A stretch of 64,000 nucleotides of DNA, taken from positions 124,001-188,000 of the forward strand of contig NZ_JAQQFV010000011.1 of the NCBI RefSeq assembly GCF_029675105.1, written 5' to 3'. Under the pieces are notes generated by a model. It was given only the letters and a program-made list of their open reading frames with translations. It had not been told where the DNA came from and did not search any database. Positions within the stretch are counted from its first letter, which is position 1. The number at the start of each line of letters is the position of its first letter. This document shows positions 32,654-41,173 of the stretch, piece after piece. A program made the position numbers and the translations under genes. The stretch is from Nocardia anocheti. GTDB lineage: Bacteria > Actinomycetota > Actinomycetes > Mycobacteriales > Mycobacteriaceae.

Positions 32654-34140
32654 GCGCGGACATGGTCGAACACACTCCCCGTGCGCTGCGGTCGCCGGGC
32701 CCGATGCTGGAATTCCTGCGTGGCCGTGACGTCCTCGTCGCGGGCTGGGGCGTCTCCGGGCGCTCGCTGATCGAACCGCTGCGCGATATCGGCGCGCACC
32801 CCGTGGTCACCGACAACGGCGCCAAGGCCCTGGCCGAAGCCGCCGAACTCGGGCTCGAGGTCGCCACCGGCGTCGAACTGGAGAACGCGGATCTGAGCCG
32901 GTTCGCGCTGGTCATCACCAGCCCCGGCTGGCGGCCGGACTCGCCGGTGCTGGTCTCGGCGGTCACCGAGGGCATCCCGGTCTGGGGTGACGTCGAATTC
33001 GCCTGGTGGGTCGACCAGGCCCGGATCTACGGTCCGGTCCGCAAGTGGCTGGTGATCACCGGCACCAACGGCAAGACCACCACCACCAACATGACCCACT
33101 CGATCCTGCGCGCCGCGGGCATCGCGAGTGTGGCCTGCGGCAATATCGGCCTGCCGATCCTGGACGCGCTGCGCCGCAACCCCGGCCCGCAGGTGCTGGC
33201 GGTCGAGCTGTCCTCGTTCCAGCTGCACTGGGCGCCCTCGGTGCGCCCGGAAGCGGGCGTGGTGCTCAATGTCGCCGAGGACCACCTGGACTGGCACGGC
33301 GGCCTGGACGCCTACGCCGCCGCCAAAGCGCGCGCGCTGACCGGCCGCGTCGGCGTGGTCGGCCTCGACGACCCGGTCGCGGGCTCGCTGGCCCGCAAGG
33401 CCAAGGCCCGGCGCACGGTCGGCTTCCGCATCGGCGTACCCGCCGACGGCGAACTGGGCGTGGTCGACGGCAAACTGCTCGACCGCGCCTTCACCAAGGC
33501 CGCCATCCTGGCCGAGACCTCCGACATCAGCCCGCAGGGCCCCGCCGGGATCGCCGACGCGCTGGCCGCCTCCGCGCTGACCAGGGCCATCGACGTGGCC
33601 CCGCAGTTCGTCAAGGAGGGGCTGGCCGAGCACAAGGTGGGCCCGCACCGCACCGCGTTCGTGCGCGAACTCGGCGGCGTGGAGTTCATCGACGACTCCA
33701 AGGCCACCAACCCGCACGCCGCGCGCGCCTCGATCCTGGCGCACCCGCAGGTGGTGTGGGTGGCCGGTGGTCTGCTCAAGGGCGCGACCGTCGACGACCT
33801 CATCGAAGAGGTCGGTGAGCGGCTCGTCGGCGCGGTCCTGTTCGGGGCCGACGCGCCGCTGATCGCCGCCGCGTTGGCGCGACACGCGCCCGAAGTCCCG
33901 GTCATCGCCCTGGACGCGGGAGACGATGCAGACATGGAGTCGTCGAGATCGCAGCGCGCCGAGGCGGTCATGGGCCGCGCGGTCCGCGCCGCGGCGGGAC
34001 TGGCCAGCGCGGGCGACACCGTCCTGCTCGCACCGGCGGCGGCCTCCTTGGACATGTACGACGACTACACCCACCGCGGACGCTGCTTCGTGGACGCGGT
34101 GACGGCTTTGGAAGACGGTGACATCGGGCGGGCGCTGTGA
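32650..34140 (+). CDS. murD: UDP-MurNAc-L-alanine:D-glutamate ligase
   Basis: A 496-residue cytosolic ligase adding D-Glu to UDP-MurNAc-L-Ala. The N-terminal Rossmann domain begins VLVAGWGVSGRSLIEPLRD (near residue 30). The ATP loop is GTNGKTTTTN (near 137), followed by GNIGLPILDALR (near 165). FIDDSKATNPHAARASI (near 350) and the final LLAPAAASLDMYDDYTHRG are classic MurD. The GTG start at 32650 overlaps the mraY stop by 4 bp; an in-frame ATG at 32662 is an alternative. A 43-bp gap leads to ftsW. Confidence 0.94.
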   Translation: MSADMVEHTPRALRSPGPMLEFLRGRDVLVAGWGVSGRSLIEPLRDIGAHPVVTDNGAKALAEAAELGLEVATGVELENADLSRFALVITSPGWRPDSPVLVSAVTEGIPVWGDVEFAWWVDQARIYGPVRKWLVITGTNGKTTTTNMTHSILRAAGIASVACGNIGLPILDALRRNPGPQVLAVELSSFQLHWAPSVRPEAGVVLNVAEDHLDWHGGLDAYAAAKARALTGRVGVVGLDDPVAGSLARKAKARRTVGFRIGVPADGELGVVDGKLLDRAFTKAAILAETSDISPQGPAGIADALAASALTRAIDVAPQFVKEGLAEHKVGPHRTAFVRELGGVEFIDDSKATNPHAARASILAHPQVVWVAGGLLKGATVDDLIEEVGERLVGAVLFGADAPLIAAALARHAPEVPVIALDAGDDADMESSRSQRAEAVMGRAVRAAAGLASAGDTVLLAPAAASLDMYDDYTHRGRCFVDAVTALEDGDIGRAL

Positions 34141-34183
34141 CACCGACGCCCCGGCTCGACCGTCAGCGCCACGAGGAGGCAGC

Positions 34184-35638
34184 GTGCGCAACCAGGTAGG
34201 ACGCCGGGGCGGCTCGGCCGCAGCGCGGCCGGGATGGGCGGGAGAACGCTTCGGCGCGTGGCTGGCCCGCCCGCTCGCCTCCTTCCACCTGGTGGTCACC
34301 ATCGCCACCCTGCTGACCGTGCTGGGTCTGGTGATGGTGCTGTCGGCGTCGAGCGTGGAAGCCTACGCCGGGGGCGGCTCGGCCTATTCGCTGTTCATCC
34401 AGCAGGCCATGTTCGCCGGACTCGGGGCCGTGGCCTTCTACATCGCCCTGCGGTTGCCGCTGCGGCTGGTGCGGCAGTGGTCGTTCCCGATCTTCAGCGT
34501 CTCGGTGCTGGCGCTGGTGCTGGTGCTCATTCCCGGCATCGGCTCGATCCACGGCGGCGCGCGACGCTGGTTCGACATCGGACCGCTGTCGATCCAGCCG
34601 TCGGAGGTCGTCAAGGTGACGCTGGTGGTGTGGGGCGCGCATCTGCTCGCCTCGCGGCGCGGCGGCCAGCTCAAGGACATCCTGGTGCCGCTGGTGCCCG
34701 CCGGTCTGCTGGTCTGCCTGCTGGTGGTGCTGGAACCCAACCTGTCGACCACCATCGCGCTGGGCATCGTGCTGATGGCGCTGCTGTGGTTCGGTGGGCT
34801 GCCGGTGCGGCTGTTCGTCGGGATCATGGTCACCGGCCTGGTCGCGGCCTCGATCCTGGCGCTGTCGGCGGGCTACCGCTCCGACCGCGTGCGCGCCTTC
34901 TTCAACCCCGGTGACGACCCGCAGGGCGTGAACTACCAGGCCCGCCAGGCCAAGTACTCCCTCGCCGACGGCGGCATCTGGGGCCGCGGTCTCGGGCAGA
35001 GCCGGGCCAAGTGGAGCTATCTGCCCAACTCGCACAACGACTTCATCTTCGCCATCATCGGCGAGGAACTCGGTTTCCTGGGCTGCATGCTGGTGCTGGC
35101 GCTGTTCGCGCTGTTCGTCTACGCGGGCATCCGCATCGCGCTGCGCTCGGTGGACCCTTTCCTGCGGCTGCTCACCGCCACCGCGACCACCTGGATCACC
35201 GTGCAGGCGCTGATCAACATCGGCTACGTCGTCGGGCTGCTGCCGGTGACCGGGCTGCAGCTGCCGCTGGTCTCGGCCGGTGGTTCCTCGCTGGCGATCA
35301 CGCTGTTCATGTTCGGCATCATCGCCAGCGCCGCCCGGCACGAACCGGAGGCGGTCTCGGCGCTGCAGAACGGCCAGGACGGGCGTGTGAGCAGGCTGCT
35401 GCGGCTGCCGATTCCGGAGGTGTACGCCCCGGCCAGGGCCGACGCGCCACGCAAGGCCGCCAAGCCCAGGGCCGAACGCCCACGTCAGACCCCGCGCCGC
35501 CCGGCGCCCACCGAACGACGGCGACGTGCGCCCGAGAGTCGCGGCACGAGTTCGCTACGGTCGACCAGAGCGTGGGAACCGACCTATCCGATGCCGCACC
35601 GCCCGGTGAAGCGGCGGACCGGCGGCGGCGGAGGGTGA
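34184..35638 (+). CDS. ftsW: Septal SEDS glycosyltransferase FtsW
   Basis: A 484-residue polytopic SEDS-family peptidoglycan polymerase working with PbpB at the septum. About ten helices run from residue 25 to 390. Signatures are VMVLSASSVEAY (near 50), GGARRWFDIGPLSIQPSEVVK (near 125), the long extracytoplasmic loop with SLADGGIWGRGLGQS (near 260) and LPNSHNDFIFAIIGEELG (near 285). LPVTGLQLPLVSAGGSS lies near 355. The C-terminal 90 residues are a basic, proline-rich cytoplasmic tail longer than in most bacteria, as in other Mycobacteriales. The GTG was chosen because GAGGAGG lies 4 bases upstream; an earlier in-frame start overlaps murD without a site. Confidence 0.93.
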   Translation: MRNQVGRRGGSAAARPGWAGERFGAWLARPLASFHLVVTIATLLTVLGLVMVLSASSVEAYAGGGSAYSLFIQQAMFAGLGAVAFYIALRLPLRLVRQWSFPIFSVSVLALVLVLIPGIGSIHGGARRWFDIGPLSIQPSEVVKVTLVVWGAHLLASRRGGQLKDILVPLVPAGLLVCLLVVLEPNLSTTIALGIVLMALLWFGGLPVRLFVGIMVTGLVAASILALSAGYRSDRVRAFFNPGDDPQGVNYQARQAKYSLADGGIWGRGLGQSRAKWSYLPNSHNDFIFAIIGEELGFLGCMLVLALFALFVYAGIRIALRSVDPFLRLLTATATTWITVQALINIGYVVGLLPVTGLQLPLVSAGGSSLAITLFMFGIIASAARHEPEAVSALQNGQDGRVSRLLRLPIPEVYAPARADAPRKAAKPRAERPRQTPRRPAPTERRRRAPESRGTSSLRSTRAWEPTYPMPHRPVKRRTGGGGG

Positions 35639-35693
35639 TCACGCGGTCTCGCCTGCCGGGCGAGTCGATACAGGAAGAACGAGGGAGATCCAG

Positions 35694-36809
35694 GTGAGTG
35701 ACCCGCGATCCGGGTTGTCGGTGATCGTCGCAGGCGGAGGCACCGCAGGCCACATCGAACCCGCGCTGGCCGTGGCCGACGCGCTGCGCAGGCTCGACGA
35801 GGGGATCCGGGTGACCGCGCTGGGCACCGAGCGTGGCCTCGAGACCAAGCTCGTCCCCGACCGGGGCTACCCCCTGGAACTGATCCCGCCGGTGCCGTTG
35901 CCGCGCAAACCCTCCGTCGACCTGCTGCGCCTGCCCGGCCGCGTCCTGGCCTCGGTGCGCGCGACCAGGGCCGTCATCGACGACGTGCAGGCCGATGTGA
36001 TCATCGGTTTCGGCGGCTACGTCTCGCTGCCCGCCTACCTGGCCGCGTGCGGTGGGCTGTTCGGGCGCAAGCGCAAGGTGCCCGTCATCGTGCACGAGGC
36101 CAACGCCAAGGCGGGCCTGGCCAACAAGGTCGGTGCCCGGTTCGCCACCAAGGTCCTGGCCGCCGTCCCCGATTCGGGACTGGCGAAGGCCGAAGTGGTC
36201 GGCATCCCGGTGCGCGCCGCCATCACCGACCTCGACCGCGCCGCCCTGCGCGCGCGGGCCCGCGAGAGCTTCGGTCTGCCCGCCGAAGGCCCGGTGCTGC
36301 TGGTGTTCGGTGGCTCCCAGGGCGCGCGCAGCCTCAACGACGCCGTCTCCGGCGCCGCGCCGCAGCTGGCCGCCGCCGGGATCTCGGTGCTGCACGCGCA
36401 CGGGCCCAAGAACAGCCTCGAACTGAACACCGGAGACTCCGCCGCGCCCTATGTCGCGGTGCCGTACCTGTCCCGGATGGACCTGGCCTACGCCGCCGCC
36501 GACGCGGTGGTGTGCCGCTCGGGCGCGATGACGGTGGCCGAGGTGTCGGCGGTCGGCCTGCCCGCCTTCTACGTGCCGCTGCCGCACGGCAACGGCGAAC
36601 AGGAGTTCAACGCCAGACCGGTGGTGGCCCAGGGTGGTGGCAGAATCGTTCCCGACGCCGAGCTGACCCCGAAATACGTGATCGATGAGGTGATTCCGCT
36701 GCTGCTCGACCCCGCCCGACTCGACGCGATGAGCCGCGCCGCCGCAGGCGCGGGCCATCGCGACGCCGCCGACACGGTGGCCAGGATCGTCACCGAGGTC
36801 GCCCGATGA
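35694..36809 (+). CDS. murG: Undecaprenyldiphospho-MurNAc-pentapeptide GlcNAc transferase
   Basis: A 371-residue GT-B (family 28) enzyme that converts lipid I to lipid II on the cytoplasmic membrane face. G-loop 1 is VAGGGTAGHIEPALAVADAL (near residue 10) and DVIIGFGGYVSLPAYLAA (near 102) includes the second loop. VFGGSQGARSLNDAV (near 205) is the UDP-GlcNAc site, with CRSGAMTVAEVSAVGLPAFYVPLP (near 270) as the conserved sugar-nucleotide segment. GTG start with GGGAGATCC upstream. The stop overlaps murC by 4 bp. Confidence 0.95.
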   Translation: MSDPRSGLSVIVAGGGTAGHIEPALAVADALRRLDEGIRVTALGTERGLETKLVPDRGYPLELIPPVPLPRKPSVDLLRLPGRVLASVRATRAVIDDVQADVIIGFGGYVSLPAYLAACGGLFGRKRKVPVIVHEANAKAGLANKVGARFATKVLAAVPDSGLAKAEVVGIPVRAAITDLDRAALRARARESFGLPAEGPVLLVFGGSQGARSLNDAVSGAAPQLAAAGISVLHAHGPKNSLELNTGDSAAPYVAVPYLSRMDLAYAAADAVVCRSGAMTVAEVSAVGLPAFYVPLPHGNGEQEFNARPVVAQGGGRIVPDAELTPKYVIDEVIPLLLDPARLDAMSRAAAGAGHRDAADTVARIVTEVAR

Positions 36810-38317
36810 GCGGCCCGGCCGAGATCGGCGAATCCACCGGCACGGCACTGCCCGCCGAGCTCGAACGCGTGCACATGGTCGGCATCGGCGGTGCCGGGAT
36901 GTCGGGCATCGCGCGCATCCTGCTCGCGCGCGGCGGCGCGGTCTCCGGCAGCGACGCCAAGGAGAGCCGGGGCGTGCTGTCGCTGCGGGCCCGCGGCGCC
37001 CAGGTGCGCATCGGCCACGACGCCGACGCCCTGGACCTGCTGCCCGGCGGCCCGACCGTCGTGGTCACCACCTACGCCGCCATCCCCAAGACCAATCCCG
37101 AACTGGTCGAGGCCAACCGGCGCAAGATCCCGGTGCTGCTGCGCCCGACCGTGCTCGCCGCGCTGATGCGCGGACACAAGACCCTGCTGGTCTCGGGCAC
37201 CCACGGCAAGACCTCCACCACCTCGATGCTCATCGTCTCGCTGCAGCACTGCGGCGCCGACCCGTCCTTCGCGGTCGGTGGCGAGCTCAACGAGGCGGGC
37301 ACCAACGCCCACCACGGCAGCGGTGACGTCTTCGTGGCCGAGGCCGACGAGTCCGACGGCTCACTGCTGCAATATGACCCGGACGTCGCCGTGGTCACCA
37401 ATATCGAATCCGACCACCTGGACTTCTTCGGCACCGACGAGGCCTACATCCAGGTCTTCGACGACTTCGCCGACCGGCTCGCCCCCGGCGGCCTGCTGGT
37501 CGTCTGCCTCGACGATCCCGGTTCACTGGCCCTGGCCCACCGGGTCGCCCCCCGCCTGCGCGAACGCGGCGTGGAGGTACTCGGCTACGGCTCGGGCGAT
37601 CTCGGTGACGCACCCGTGCCCGTCGGCGCGCGCCTGCTGGACTGGCAGCCGCGCGATGTCGGCGGCATCGTGGAATTCGAGCTGGCGGGCGAGCACACCC
37701 CGCGCACCGTGCGCCTGGCGGTGCCGGGCAGGCACATGGCCCTCAACGCGCTGGCCGCGCTGCTGGCCGCCAAGGCCACCGGCGCCGACATCGACGAGAT
37801 CGTGCAGGGCCTGGAGGGATTCGGCGGCGTGCACCGCCGGTTCCAGTTCACCGGCCGCGAGAACGGCGTGCGCGTCTTCGACGACTACGCCCACCACCCC
37901 ACCGAGGTCCGGGCCGTGCTCGAGGCGGCCGCCCAGTTGGTCGCCCAGGAGGCCCGCGACGGCGCCCGCACCCGGCGCGGTCGGGTGATCGTGGTGTTCC
38001 AGCCGCATCTCTACAGCCGCACCGCCACTTTCGCCGCCGAGTTCGGCACCGCGCTGAGCCTGGCCGACGAGGTGGTCGTGCTCGACGTCTACGGCGCCAG
38101 GGAGGAACCGCTGCCCGGCGTCAACGGGGCGCTGGTGGCCCAGTCGGTGACCGCACCCGTGCACTACCAGCCGGATATGTCCAAGGTGGGCAAGCAGGTG
38201 GCCGGATTGGCCCAGCCCGGTGACGTCGTGATCACCATGGGCGCGGGCGATGTCACTATGCTCGGCGTGCAGATCCTCGACGCCCTGCGGGCCCGGCCGC
38301 AGCAGGGCGGCCGGTGA
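36806..38317 (+). CDS. murC: UDP-N-acetylmuramate:L-alanine ligase
   Basis: A 503-residue ligase that starts the stem peptide. The N-terminal VHMVGIGGAGMSGIARILL (near residue 20) binds the UDP substrate. The ATP loop is SGTHGKTSTTSM (near 130), EADESDGSLLQYDPDVAVVTNIE (near 180) is the metal and substrate segment, and FDDYAHHPTEVRAVLEAA (near 355) is the MurC-specific block. It overlaps murG and ftsQ by 4 bp each. As usual in Actinobacteria there is no ddl or ftsA in the cluster; ftsQ follows directly. Confidence 0.95.
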   Translation: MSGPAEIGESTGTALPAELERVHMVGIGGAGMSGIARILLARGGAVSGSDAKESRGVLSLRARGAQVRIGHDADALDLLPGGPTVVVTTYAAIPKTNPELVEANRRKIPVLLRPTVLAALMRGHKTLLVSGTHGKTSTTSMLIVSLQHCGADPSFAVGGELNEAGTNAHHGSGDVFVAEADESDGSLLQYDPDVAVVTNIESDHLDFFGTDEAYIQVFDDFADRLAPGGLLVVCLDDPGSLALAHRVAPRLRERGVEVLGYGSGDLGDAPVPVGARLLDWQPRDVGGIVEFELAGEHTPRTVRLAVPGRHMALNALAALLAAKATGADIDEIVQGLEGFGGVHRRFQFTGRENGVRVFDDYAHHPTEVRAVLEAAAQLVAQEARDGARTRRGRVIVVFQPHLYSRTATFAAEFGTALSLADEVVVLDVYGAREEPLPGVNGALVAQSVTAPVHYQPDMSKVGKQVAGLAQPGDVVITMGAGDVTMLGVQILDALRARPQQGGR

Positions 38318-39003
38318 GATTGCCGATGCCCGCCGCGCGCGGGTGGCGCGGCTACCGGCTCTGGACGGCGGTCGGGCTGGTCGCGGTCACGGTGCTGGCG
38401 CTGCTCGCGTGGTTCACTCCGGCACTGTCGGTACGAACCGTGCGAATCGACGGTTTGTCCGTGGTAACCCAGGACGAGGTCCGTTCCCGTCTCGAAATAC
38501 CCGACGGGCGTTCGATGTTGCGCATCGATACCAACTCGATCGCCCAGCGGGTGGCCGCCATCCCGAAGGTGCGCTCGGTGCGGGTGCAGCGCAAGTTCCC
38601 GTCCACCGTGCTGGTCACGGTGGTCGAGCGCACCCCGGTGGTTTATGTGGAATCTCCCGACGGCGCGCACCTGATCGACGCCGAGAGCGTCGAATTCGCG
38701 ATCGAACCGGTGACCCCGATCGGGGTGCCCAAGCTGCTCACCGAGGGCTCCTTCACCGGTCCCGCGGCGACCAGGGCGGCGGTGGATGTGCTGGTCACGC
38801 TGCCGCCCGCGCTGTCGGTGCAGGTGGGTGAGGTTGTCGCACGGTCGATTTCGGATGTCTCGCTGAACCTGCGCGACGGGAGGAAGGTAGTGTGGGGCGG
38901 CACGGGCGACGGCGAGCGCAAAGCTGCCGTCGTGATGCCGCTGCTGACCCGTGAGGGGACCGTGTTCGACGTGTCGAGTCCGAATCTGGTCACGGTAAAG
39001 TGA
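38314..39003 (+). CDS. ftsQ: Divisome protein FtsQ
   Basis: A 229-residue bitopic protein that links early and late divisome parts. The cytoplasmic tail is very short (about 15 residues), then one helix (LWTAVGLVAVTVLALLAWF, near 18-36). The POTRA domain starts VRTVRIDGLSVVTQDEVRSRLEI (near 45) and continues through PKVRSVRVQRKFPSTVLVTVVER (near 85). The C-terminal beta domain ends at VFDVSSPNLVTVK. M. tuberculosis FtsQ has a longer N-terminus. The GTG overlaps the murC stop (GTGA). A 132-bp gap with the ftsZ promoter follows. Confidence 0.93.
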   Translation: MRLPMPAARGWRGYRLWTAVGLVAVTVLALLAWFTPALSVRTVRIDGLSVVTQDEVRSRLEIPDGRSMLRIDTNSIAQRVAAIPKVRSVRVQRKFPSTVLVTVVERTPVVYVESPDGAHLIDAESVEFAIEPVTPIGVPKLLTEGSFTGPAATRAAVDVLVTLPPALSVQVGEVVARSISDVSLNLRDGRKVVWGGTGDGERKAAVVMPLLTREGTVFDVSSPNLVTVK

Positions 39004-39071
39004 GCGAAACGTCGGCGCGCCTGCGCCGGGATCGCAGTTGCTGCGAATAGCGTTCCGCAGCAGTCGGATAC

Positions 39072-39116
39072 TTGACATAACGCCAACCCTATGGTTGAGG
39101 TTGAGGGTTTTAAGAT
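39072..39116 (+). promoter_or_regulatory. ftsZ promoter region with dyad
   Basis: TTGACA at 39072-39077 is a perfect -35 match. A spaced palindrome CAACC-ctat-GGTTG (39084-39097) lies directly after it, and TAAGAT (39111-39116) is the best -10-like hexamer nearby. The spacings do not fit one simple promoter, so there may be two overlapping ones. The dyad is a likely regulator site. Confidence 0.45.
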
Positions 39117-39135
39117 CGAAGGAAGGCGAGAGCCC

Positions 39136-40395
39136 ATGACGCCCCCGCACAACTACCTTGCCGTGATCAAGGTCGTCGGTATCGGCGGCGGCGGCGTGAA
39201 CGCCGTCAACCGAATGATCGAACAGGGACTCAAGGGAGTCGAGTTCATCGCGGTCAACACCGACGCCCAAGCCCTGCTCATGAGTGATGCCGACGTCAAA
39301 CTCGATGTCGGCCGCGAGCTCACCCGCGGTCTCGGCGCAGGCGCCGATCCCGAGGTGGGCCGCAAGGCCGCCGAAGACCACAAGGACGAGATCGAAGAGG
39401 TGCTCAAGGGCGCCGACATGGTCTTCGTGACCGCGGGCGAGGGCGGTGGCACCGGTACCGGTGGCGCTCCCGTCGTCGCCAGCATCGCCCGGAAGCTGGG
39501 CGCGCTGACCATCGGTGTGGTCACCCGGCCGTTCTCCTTCGAGGGCAAGCGCCGAGGCAACCAGGCCGAGGTCGGCATCAACCTGCTGCGCGAGTCCTGC
39601 GACACTCTCATCGTCATCCCCAACGACCGGCTGCTGCAGCTCGGCGACGCGGCGGTGAGCCTGATGGACGCGTTCCGTTCGGCGGATGAGGTGCTGCTCA
39701 ACGGTGTTCAGGGCATCACCGACCTGATCACCACCCCGGGCCTGATCAACGTCGACTTCGCCGACGTGAAATCCGTGATGTCGGGCGCCGGTTCGGCGCT
39801 CATGGGCATCGGCTCGGCGCGCGGTGAGGGCCGCTCGGTCAAGGCCGCCGAGACGGCGATCAACTCGCCGCTGCTCGAGGCGTCGATGGACGGCGCGCAC
39901 GGCGTGCTGCTGTCCATCGCGGGCGGTTCGGATCTGGGCCTGTTCGAGATCAACGAGGCCGCCTCGCTGGTGCAGGAGGCCGCGCACATCGAGGCCAACA
40001 TCATCTTCGGAACCGTCATCGACGATTCGCTCGGCGACGAGGTGCGCGTCACCGTCATCGCCGCGGGCTTCGACGGCGGCGGACCGGCCCGGCGCAGCTT
40101 CGAGAACACCACGACGACCTCGCGCACCGGCGCCAACCCGATCGGCTCCGGCCGCGCGGGCGAGATCGGGCAGAGCCGTCCCACCGAGGCGCCGGTGCGG
40201 CCCACCGAGCCCGCGACCGCCGGGGTCTCCGGTGGCCGGGCGGCCGCGCCGAACTACCGCGACACCGAGCGTTACCGCGAGTCCGAGCGTCAGCGGGTCA
40301 CCGAGGCCGCGATGAACCGGGTCAACAACCCCGATCAGCGCGACGACGGCGACGATGACGACGACATCGAGGTGCCGATCTTCATGCGCCGGTAG
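39136..40395 (+). CDS. ftsZ: Cell division GTPase FtsZ
   Basis: A 419-residue tubulin homologue that forms the Z-ring. The N-terminal VIKVVGIGGGGVNAVNRM (near residue 9) starts the GTPase domain. The tubulin signature GGGTGTGGAP is near 103, FEGKRRGNQAEVG near 135, and the T7 catalytic loop region NVDFADVKSVMSGAG (with D-x-x-D analogues) near 205. A Pro/Thr/Arg-rich linker of about 90 residues leads to the acidic C-terminal peptide DDDIEVPIFMRR, the docking tail for SepF and FtsW. The ATG has GGAAGGCGAG upstream. A bidirectional hairpin terminator follows the stop. Confidence 0.97.
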   Translation: MTPPHNYLAVIKVVGIGGGGVNAVNRMIEQGLKGVEFIAVNTDAQALLMSDADVKLDVGRELTRGLGAGADPEVGRKAAEDHKDEIEEVLKGADMVFVTAGEGGGTGTGGAPVVASIARKLGALTIGVVTRPFSFEGKRRGNQAEVGINLLRESCDTLIVIPNDRLLQLGDAAVSLMDAFRSADEVLLNGVQGITDLITTPGLINVDFADVKSVMSGAGSALMGIGSARGEGRSVKAAETAINSPLLEASMDGAHGVLLSIAGGSDLGLFEINEAASLVQEAAHIEANIIFGTVIDDSLGDEVRVTVIAAGFDGGGPARRSFENTTTTSRTGANPIGSGRAGEIGQSRPTEAPVRPTEPATAGVSGGRAAAPNYRDTERYRESERQRVTEAAMNRVNNPDQRDDGDDDDDIEVPIFMRR

Positions 40396-40411
40396 TCGTC
40401 CCCGGAACACC

Positions 40412-40447
40412 GGAAGGGCCCGAACTCCGTGGAGTTCGGGCCCTTCC
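40412..40447. terminator. Bidirectional terminator between ftsZ and the LppU-like gene
   Basis: A 16-bp perfect stem (GGAAGGGCCCGAACTC at 40412-40427, its complement at 40432-40447) with a 4-base loop CGTG. It lies 16 bases after the ftsZ stop and 15 before the end of the convergent gene, so it can serve both. No T-run on either side. Confidence 0.85.
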
Positions 40448-40462
40448 GCGTGTGGGACCGGC

Positions 40463-41005
40463 TCAGGCGACCGGGCCCAGGCAGTAGGTGATCTTCGGCT
40501 CGTTGACCACGAGGAACTGATCGGCCTCCTCGGTGCACAGGTTCTCATCGACCTGGCCGTCGACGCGGGTGATCACCTTGAAGTCGGCGTCGGCGGCGGT
40601 GCACGCCACGTACTTGTAGCCGGTCATCATGCCCTCGTTGTAACAGCTGCCCTCCTTGAAGTTGGGGGCCAGGCACAGGAAGGCGAGGGTGCCGCCGCTG
40701 CCGTAGGTCTCCTCGTAGGAGGTGTAGTCCTCGTGGCATTCGACCTTCTGGTCGTGCACCTGGACCACCTGGTAGACCGCGTTCTCGGCCGAGCAGGCCA
40801 CCGGCTCGGTCTCGGAGTCGACCACCGACGCCGAGATGACGTTGATGCAGTCACCGACCTTCGAGCGGGCGGTGTCGGACTTGCTCGCGTCCTTGGCCAC
40901 CTCGGTGACCTTGTCCACCGCCGAGCAGCCAGCGACACCGAGTGCCGCGACCGCGAGCAGTGCGAGCGAGAACCGCGAAACCATTCCCTTGCCGGTGAAC
41001 GTCAT
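40463..41005 (-). CDS. LppU-like lipoprotein
   Basis: A 180-residue secreted lipoprotein resembling the mycobacterial LppU family. The signal peptide RFSLALLAVAALGVAGC has the lipobox VAGC near residue 26. The mature part has about seven cysteines (for example VGDCINV, EPVACSAE, VECHEDY, FLCLAP, GSCYNE, VACTAA, ENLCTEE and YCLGPVA), suggesting several disulfides. Function is not established. The ATG at 41005 has AGAAAGAAGG 6 bases upstream. It is convergent with ftsZ across a shared terminator and divergent from the LuxR-type regulator. This gene is absent between ftsZ and pgeF in M. tuberculosis. Confidence 0.78.
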   Translation of the reverse strand: MTFTGKGMVSRFSLALLAVAALGVAGCSAVDKVTEVAKDASKSDTARSKVGDCINVISASVVDSETEPVACSAENAVYQVVQVHDQKVECHEDYTSYEETYGSGGTLAFLCLAPNFKEGSCYNEGMMTGYKYVACTAADADFKVITRVDGQVDENLCTEEADQFLVVNEPKITYCLGPVA

Positions 41006-41106
41006 GCGAACCTTCTTTCTGGAAACCCTCACCCCCACCTCGGCGGCGATCGGCCCCGATCACCCAACCGCACCCTCCGCGAGCGAGCATCCGGGAAACC
41101 ACGGGA

Positions 41107-41134
41107 TTGCCAGACCTACGGTCCGGGTTACGCT
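41107..41134 (+). promoter_or_regulatory. Promoter of the LuxR-type regulator gene
   Basis: TTGCCA (41107-41112) and TACGCT (41129-41134), 16 bp apart, end 39 bases before the ATG. A GGAGGG ribosome site follows at about 41165-41170. Both hexamers are reasonable housekeeping-sigma matches. Confidence 0.5.
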
Positions 41135-41173
41135 CTGATCCGCCGGGACAGCGGCGCGGAAATCGGAGGGACC

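Noticed and set aside
38164..40548. 794-codon minus-strand frame across murC end, ftsQ and ftsZ
   Set aside because: Shadow of conserved genes with strong motifs; no ribosome site or domain.
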